Below, piece after piece: positions 57,312 through 64,000 of a DNA stretch of 64,000 nucleotides (position 1 is its first letter; each line of letters opens with the position of its first letter). Origin of the DNA: Rosa chinensis. Lineage: Eukaryota > Streptophyta > Magnoliopsida > Rosales > Rosaceae. The notes beneath the pieces were generated by a model. It was not told where the DNA came from and made no database searches. It saw nothing but the letters and a program-made list of their open reading frames with translations. The position numbers and the translations under genes were made by a program. The stretch covers positions 5,453,501-5,517,500 of the forward strand of contig NC_037090.1 in the NCBI RefSeq assembly GCF_002994745.2, written 5' to 3'.

Positions 57312-59412
57312 TGATACGCTAAAAACAAGCGCGCAATTTAACCCTGCAATGATGTAGTTGTCAGGAGTAAAGGATAAGCAAGGATCCTTCGATACCAGAG
57401 ATTGAGGGTAACTATATTAATCACACAAAAGAAAAGAAAACAAAACAAAACTACACTAAAGGAAAAGTCGCACAACAAAAAGAAAAGAGAGAAAGATGGA
57501 AGGACAGATAGGGGATAGAAGGGTGTGTTGCAATCCTAAAAACAAAACTGATTTGGGGTTTTTGGGTTTCTAACGAAAATAAACAGAAAACAAAGAAAAG
57601 AAAAACGATTTTGAGTTTAAGGTTTGAAAGATATGGATGAAGATGTTAGGAACTCGGAAATCCACCACCAAAATATGCTTGAGACGAATTTATCATCCTA
57701 GTTTCAATTACTATGTCGTGAAAAAGGTTTCAATCAAGAACAAACCATGAAGCATGCGTGAGTTTTTATTACTTCCCTAGATTACTTAAGCAAGATGAAC
57801 ACACCATTACTAAGCCTTTAGAATAAACAATCAAGGTATAGAACGCTATCCTATCAACAATTCATTCTAAGCATTAATCACGTGTGGAAGTTTGATCGAA
57901 ACAAGTATGAAAAACTAGTGTGGAAAGCCTACCTAGCATACAATCCTTTTTATTTGATTTCACCTATTGTCCTATAGGTTTTACTACCATTGAAACAAGC
58001 ATTATTAACCATTTAGGACATTAAAATACCTATTTCTAGCCCCACTCACATGATCATAATATTTTATGTGCGCATTCATAAAACATAAACATGCAAGAGT
58101 TATCTCTAAACCAAACCCAAATAAACAATTTCACCACCAAGCAATCACGAAACTAGGAATCAAAATATTGTCAAAAACATATCTTAGGGGCTTCAAACCT
58201 CGCCTCTAACAAAAAGTAACTAGCCACACATCGTCTCAAAATTCACAACTAGAAACATATAAGTTTGAATTACAAGGAAATAAAAACCGTAAAGGGCAGA
58301 AGATGAGAGCCACGAATTCAATTTTAGGCAGCCTTGAACGCAAGAACTCCTTTCAAGATGGTATACGGCAAGGCTTGATGAAGATGGATGATGGTGTGCA
58401 CGGTTTTTGTTCTTGAAGGACTTGGGAATTTCAAGACTTTGTGTGCTAGGTTTTATGGCAGAAGATGGCGCTGTAGGGGGGGTTGTTTGCAACGAGTTCT
58501 GCTTCTCTATATATATGTGGAGCACCCCCAAGTTTCCTTTTCCAATTCTGCTTTGAAAGCCTCTCCTAGTTGCTTGATGATTACTCTACTTGGTGCATAA
58601 TTAAATGATTTTCAAGCCTTAATAATCTTCCCAAAATCTTGATGAATCATTATAGGACTCTCCTTCATATTTTCAGCAGCAATAACCTTCCAAAAATGCC
58701 CAAGAAATTCGTCCATAGGAGATTTCTACCAAACTATCCTGTTTTGACTAGGATTCAATTTCTGACTCTGAAGCTTCCTTCTTGGACAAGGAACGACTTC
58801 GTCTTGACAATTTTCTGGATGGTTCTTGACTCCCACGTGTTCTGTTCTATGACATCATATCTTCTATATTGATCAAAAACCTTCTGGAAGAACGCCAAGA
58901 AAATCGCAGGAAAAGATCTCCCAAAAAGCTTCGTGAAAAGCTGACAGTTTCTGCCTTATCGGGAACCTTACTTTGAATTTGATTTCCTGCTGACTCATTG
59001 ACGCTTATGACCAGTTATTTAGCTTGAGTTGAATTATAACATCATGTCTTCAAGGATCGCTGGCCCTTTCTGTAAAGGTGCATCTGGAAGAGTGCAAGAA
59101 TTGCTCCTCAAAACCATTCCCAGAAAGCTGATTCTGAAACTGCAGTTTTCTGCTTTGCAGCAACTGTTTTGCACAACTTTTTTCCGTGGACTTCCCTTGT
59201 AATTTCTGGCCAAATGGTTGATCAAACTTGGTTCTCTGCATCAGTACGTCATGATCCATGACTTCCTTGCTCCCTTTAAGCTCTTATTTCTCTTGAACTA
59301 TTTCATGAACTACCTAAAAAGAAAACAAAGTTAAAACTGACTTTTTAAAGGAAATAGCTAAGAAAAGTGTAGAGGATTGCACATTATATTTGTCGCATTT
59401 ATGCTCCTATCA
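57312..59412 (-). mobile_element. Solo LTR, 2.1 kb, second copy of the 30 kb family
   Basis: On the minus strand it begins TGATAGGAGCATAAATGCG and ends like the copy at 29963-32056. On the plus strand it opens TGATACGCTAAAAACAAGCG and has GCGCAATTTAACCCTGCAAT near its start and GCTCCTATCA at its end. Length 2101 bp versus 2094 bp. Flanks AGAGT and AGTGT match at 4 of 5 bases. Nested inside the TRIM-like element. Frames inside are non-coding. Confidence 0.8.
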
Positions 59413-59895
59413 AGTGTAAATTGCAGGAAAGATAAAGTACGGAAGGTAAAGAAAGCGATAAAAATTAAAGTAGGCTAGAGAGAGAATGAAAAGATTGATA
59501 TTGCAGAGAATTTGATGTATTGATTTTGAGTTGTGTTGGTCGGGGACCTTTTACAATGACCTAGGAGGGTTGTATTTATACAATCACATACATAAGGTTT
59601 AGGAAATAAATTACAATTAAATTGAATTGAATGAATTTCGATCTTAATGACCAAAATTAAGATATGCTCCATATTACTTCATTCCTTAATCATACTATTA
59701 CTACTTCCTTCTTACGGCGCCATTATATTTGATTTGTTTTAATTTCTGCAATATTGTCTTCAATGCCTTGAAACTTAATAAAATCTCGTCATTAATTATA
59801 TCAACAAATAATTACCGCCGTTATTTCTTTCCATTATAATTTCTTCTCCTAAAGTTGATACCTAATAAAATCTCATAAAATGAAATTTTATTGAG

Positions 59896-60700
59896 GGGTG
59901 CAGCTATTGCCACCCTACCATTTTCTTTGTTCACCCAACAAATATTTGAATTATTGAAAGACTACATTACCCAAATGCAAAATGACTACTAAGTAAACTA
60001 ATTTTCTAAAATTTAAATCTTTAAGGAAAAATAAATACATAACTAATTAAATACAAAACTACATTTTTTTTTTTGAGTAATCAAGCCAGTAGGGCGAATA
60101 TATATTCATCACAAGCCAAAATAGGCCATTACATAAAATTAAATACAAAACTACTTAATTTCTCTTCTGATAACAATAATCTTCATCTTCTCCATCCAAA
60201 TTTCAATTTATTACAATTTTCTTTTTTCTTTTTTTTGTTCCGTGCTCATTGTTAATTCGTTATTCAGTTCACAAAATCATTAGTTTTAACTTCATCAAAA
60301 TCTTTATAATACCTTTATAAACATCAAAAGTAAAAACTTTAAAACACGAAGACAAAATCAATCTTTTTTTCATTACTCATAGTAGCACTTACTAATTTTT
60401 TTAATATGAATTGAAATAAACGAACATTGAAACTGAATGGAAAAAATAAAAAAATGGAAGTAAATCAAATTATGATTTTATTAGGAAACTTTAATATATT
60501 TTAGGATGTCTTTTTAATTGATATAAATGAAATGAGAAATTTTCGTTAAACAAAATTTCTTTTTTATTTTGATATGTCATATGATGAAGGATATTATTGG
60601 AAAGAGTAATGGGTTGGATAAGTAAATCTAATAATAAAAATTAAAATGTAGGGTTTAATGAACAAGTAGGGTGAACAAAGAAAATTATAGGGCCTCACCC
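59896..60700. mobile_element. MULE-type MITE, 805 bp
   Basis: Left end GGGTGCAGCTATTGCCACCC and right end GGGTGAACAAAG through GGCCTCACCC pair as inverted repeats. A perfect 9 bp TSD TTTATTGAG lies at 59887-59895 and 60701-60709. Same family as the MITE in S-RNase intron 2 (35887-37460). Confidence 0.85.
60063..60136 (-). mobile_element. 74 bp LINE 3' fragment with 18 bp TSD
   Basis: A T-run then AGTAATCAAGCCAGTAGGGC up to CAAAATAGGCCATTACAT. The perfect 18 bp TSD AATTAAATACAAAACTAC lies at 60045-60062 and 60137-60154. Severe 5' truncation of a LINE related to the element at 49528-50340 (both share ATAGGCC.TTACAT). Nested in the MULE MITE. Confidence 0.75.
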
Positions 60701-60954
60701 TTTATTGAGATACCATCAATAAAAGTACCATATTTTCCTCATCTATTGGCCAAAAATTTAAGGGCCGATTTAACAAAATCAGATACAAATAAGAAATCAC
60801 CACACATGAGGGGGCGTGTTGAGAATATTTACAAACATAACTCCCACATTGGACAAATATAACTTTGCTTATGGGTTTATAAGGGTTTGGGCCACTCCAT
60901 CCATTGCCAATTTGTTTTGAATGTTAACCCAAATTACCTGATCAAGTCAAATAT

Positions 60955-61148
60955 TGAGTTGGAGAAGAGAAATATTTGTGAGAAAATTTCCCGACAATTG
61001 TGTTAGGGGTATATACACAACCCTAAATGAGTACTACACAATTGTACTACAAGTTAGTACAACTTATTATAGGAGACCTATTTCTATAAGGTAACTACTA
61101 AATTCTTATATTCTCCTAATGGTTATAATAACGACTCACAAGTCAGCA
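60955..61148 (-). repeat. Copia 3' LTR, about 194 bp
   Basis: On the minus strand it starts TGCTGACTTGTGAGTCG right after the polypurine tract TTGAGGGAGAG, and ends CTCCAACTCA. It directly abuts the TRIM-like element's LTR. Confidence 0.65.
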
Positions 61149-64000
61149 CTCTCCCTCAAATTAGGGCATAAACATCTCGAAGATCCAACTTGCCCAGTGA
61201 GTCATAGAACAACTTGCTAGATACCGCTTTGGTAAGTATATCTGCTAATTGATCTTCAGTCGGAACAAAAGGAAACTTGATCAACTTCGCATCCAACTTC
61301 TCCTTAATGAAGTGTTGATCAACTTCCACATCCTTTGTTTGATATGTTGCACAGGATTCTAAGAGATTTCAATGGCGGTTTGATTGTCACAAAATAGCTG
61401 CATAGTAGACTTGATTTTAATGCCCACTCTCGCCGCAACAATTTGCGAAGCCACAAGAGCTCACATACTCCATGTGCCATACATTCTCCAAGTGACAAGG
61501 TTACCTCCCATAAAGATGAAGCAACCAGATGTAGACTTTCTGTCAGTGATACAACCAACCAATCTGTGTCTGTGTAACCACTAACATCAAGGTGTTGATG
61601 TTAGAGAACATTAATCTTTTTCCATGTGCTGACTTCAGATACCTTGAAATTCTTACTACGGCATCCATGTGCCTTTCACTTAGATTATGCATAAACTGAC
61701 TCAGAATACTAACTGCTTAAACAACATCAGGTCTAGTGTGTGATAAGTAAATTAGACGTCCCATTAACATTTGGTATCAAGGTTTATCAGTTGAAACCTC
61801 ATTAGGATATTCTGCCAGTTTGTAAGTTTGCTCAATCGGAGTATCAATTGGACAACAGTTGAACATGTCTGTTTCTTCCAAGAGTTCAAGTACGTACTTC
61901 CTTTGACATAGGAACATGCCATCTCTCTGCCTGGCTACCACAATCCCTAAAAAAAATTTCAAGTTACCCAAATTCTTCAATTTTGATGTCAACTTCTTCT
62001 CAAGGCTTCCAATTTTTATCAAAGCATCCCCTGTAGTAACCATATCATCCACATATATGATGAGTACAGTTACCTTCCCCTTTTGGTGTTGGTGTGATTT
62101 TAATTGCTTTGCTTATAACCAAAGCGTCTCATGGACTAAGTGAATCTGCCTAACCACGCTTGGGGAGACTGTTTGAGCCCATAAAAGGACTTCTTCAATC
62201 TACACACAACATTACAAGGTGTGTTAGGTACATAACCAGGAGGTAAGTTCATGTACACTTCTTCATTAAGTTCTCCATAAAGGAAAGCATTCTTGACATC
62301 AAACTGATGAAGAGGCAAATTCAGTTTTGCTGCAAGAGACAACAATACTCGAACAATGTTCATCTTAGCTACTGGAGTAAAAGTCTTACCATAGTCTATC
62401 CCAAATGTCTGAGTGAACCCCTTAGCCACCAACCTTGCCTTATATATGCTTATAGTGTCATCTGCATTATGTTTCACAGTGCTTCTTCCTACGTGGGAGT
62501 GGGACCAGTTCCCATGTGTGATTCTTCTCTAATGCCTCCGTCTCTTCCTCCATTGCCTTGGCCCATTTTGGGTCTTCCATGGCTTCCTGCATTTTGTTAG
62601 GCATAGATACAGATATTTGATACAAAAATGAGGCATAAGGTTTGGACAACCTATGGTGTGACACAAATTTAGCAACTGGATACTTGGCTTTAGCGGTTAT
62701 GGAAGGCTCATATTTTTAGCTAGTTTACCACGAGTAGTTCTACTAGCTAACATATATGTAGAAAAGACTGACTCTATAGGATTACTAGGAGTAGCTACTG
62801 AACATACTTGAGTTGAAACTTCTTAAACTGGGAGTTCAGCAATAGTGGTTGAAGTATTAAACGAGGGAACAACCTCAGTAGAATCTTCTTCTGCTCCAAA
62901 ATTCGTCTATTAGAAATTATCCTTCGACTGGTCCTGATCCACTAATTCTCAACTAGTCAAAATTTTTGTTCAACCAGTCAAGTACCTCTCGGCTTGCTGA
63001 TTTTCCTCAATTCGACTAGTTGAATTTCCTTTGGTTCCAATATTTTCGACTTCATTTTGAGGTCTTTTTTCTGCCTCCAAAGGTTGTAGAATCCCTTCCT
63101 TGACCGTGAATGGCTCTTCTTGTTGCATCCCAGTAGTTTCCTCTGAGTCTTCAATCTTTTTCAATCCTCTACCAATAAAAATCTCTTCGTAAAAGTCATT
63201 CTCCCCCTGAAGAGATCGAAGTGTTGGTGGGGGCGAAATAGCACATGTCTTCATAGAATGATACATCCATAGTGATGTAGAACTTCCATGTGGGAGGATG
63301 ATAACACTTGTAGCCTTTTTGATGAGGGCCATAACCTATAAATACACGCACTTGAAAGCCCGGACATCCAACTTTGATCTCTGATTTTTTGGTATGTGAA
63401 CAAAAGGAACACAGCCAAAGACACGAGCATGAAGATTTTGAAGGGATGGATGAGGACATGGGTTGACAAGACTTAAAATAGAATACGCTCTTGAAGAACA
63501 CTAGAAAGAAGACGGTTGATAAGATGGGATACTGTTGGAACTGCCTCACCCCACAGATACTTGGGCATATGAGCACCAAATAATAATGCTCGAGCTATGT
63601 CTAAGAGATGACGATTTTTATGCTCAGTCACACCATTTTGCTCTGGTGTTTGGGGACAAGTGGTTTGATGAATTTATGCCTTGTTCTTGAAAAAGTTTTT
63701 GAAAATCATGATTGACAAACTCCCCTCTATTATCAAAACAAAAAACCTTGATAAGACCAATGAATTGTGTTTGAATCATTTTCTAAAAGGCTTGAAATGC
63801 AAAAAACATAGCATCCTTGGATTTAAGCAATGCAACCCAAGACAATCTAGTACAATCATTAATAAGAGAACAAAATATCGCATTTCAGACATAGTAGGTT
63901 TTCTGGAAGACCCCTACACATCAGAGTAAATAATTTCAAAAGGAATGTAACTTTTATTAGAAAGACTCAATGGATAACTAACTTTATGGCTTTTTGCCAA
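61149..64000 (-). pseudogene. Copia polyprotein, 3' part (integrase end, RT, RNase H), decayed
   Basis: From 64000 downward the minus strand encodes copia pol with stops and shifts: integrase core trace (near 63950-63600), an integrase C-terminal segment (near 63400, VRAFKC, then HPPTWKFYITMDVSFYEDM), RT (SIYKARLVAKGFTQTFGIDY at about 62440; NAFLYGELNEEVYMNLPPGY at about 62270), the intact catalytic YVDDM at about 62050, and RNase H ending near 61170 just before the 3' LTR. The 5' half lies beyond the window. Orientation matches the gag remnant at 32.3 kb but they are separate insertions. Confidence 0.85.

Larger units (their letters stand above)
56781..60944 (+). mobile_element. TRIM-like LTR element, split by later insertions
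   Basis: Short LTRs at 56781-56890 and 60817-60944 share GAATATTTACAAACATAACTCCC-type sequence. After the first comes CTATCAGAGCGGGTCATC, an initiator-Met-type primer-binding site; before the second comes GAGGGGGCG, a polypurine tract. Flanks AATCA and AGTCA match at 4 of 5 bases. Without the solo LTR (57312-59412) and MULE (59896-60700) nested in it, about 1.2 kb remains, with no gag or pol, which fits a terminal-repeat retrotransposon in miniature or similar derivative. Confidence 0.7.

Overview
The window is plant nuclear DNA, almost certainly from the rose family (Rosaceae). Two host genes carry that inference. On the minus strand (44887 to 35216) I could assemble a complete three-exon T2 ribonuclease of the S-RNase type: 228 residues, signal peptide, both catalytic histidines, eight cysteines in the mature part, and introns placed as in Prunus S-RNases. 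On the plus strand (22446 to 23654) lies an F-box gene of the SFBB/SLF type, convergent with the S-RNase and about 11.6 kb from its 3' end. A style ribonuclease next to a pollen-type F-box gene is the layout of a gametophytic self-incompatibility (S) locus. I read the window as part of an S-haplotype or a recently derived S-like locus. Genus is not resolved; the two-intron RNase fits Prunus and Rosoideae rather than apples and pears.

Nearly everything else is transposable-element DNA, heavily nested. 1-2760: AT-rich sequence, perhaps the 3' end of a host gene. 3.1-7.8 kb: two MITEs and a non-autonomous gypsy-type LTR element (TSD CCAAT) with two tandem-repeat arrays. 9.0-11.6 kb: a decayed five-exon Ptta/En/Spm-type gene. 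12.3-20.2 kb: a gypsy LTR and gag fragment, then a degenerate copia element split by a 4.7 kb CACTA transposon (TSD ACA) that carries a multi-exon copy of a UTR2-like nucleotide-sugar transporter gene. 20.2-24.4 kb: duplicated repeats, an 885 bp MITE, the F-box gene, a long GA microsatellite and a GC-rich TIR element. 25-35 kb: gag remnants, one end of a second CACTA element, a 1.3 kb TIR element with GC-rich cargo, a 2.1 kb solo LTR (TSD AACAC), a copia gag ORF and a CT microsatellite.

35.2-44.9 kb is the S-RNase gene. Its introns (1.94 kb and 7.04 kb) are filled with nested MULE MITEs, a LINE-derived element, a SINE and LINE remnants. 45.4-49.4 kb is a 5'-truncated LINE with a perfect 15 bp TSD, about 0.5 kb upstream of the S-RNase TATA box. 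49.5-56.1 kb holds a minus-strand LINE-derived element, a MULE MITE and a second decayed LINE. 56.8-60.9 kb is a TRIM-like element split by a second 2.1 kb solo LTR and a MULE MITE. 60.9-64.0 kb is the 3' part of a minus-strand copia element.

No tRNA, rRNA or CRISPR was seen. Dense TE accumulation around one RNase/F-box pair is what suppressed recombination at an S-locus is expected to produce.
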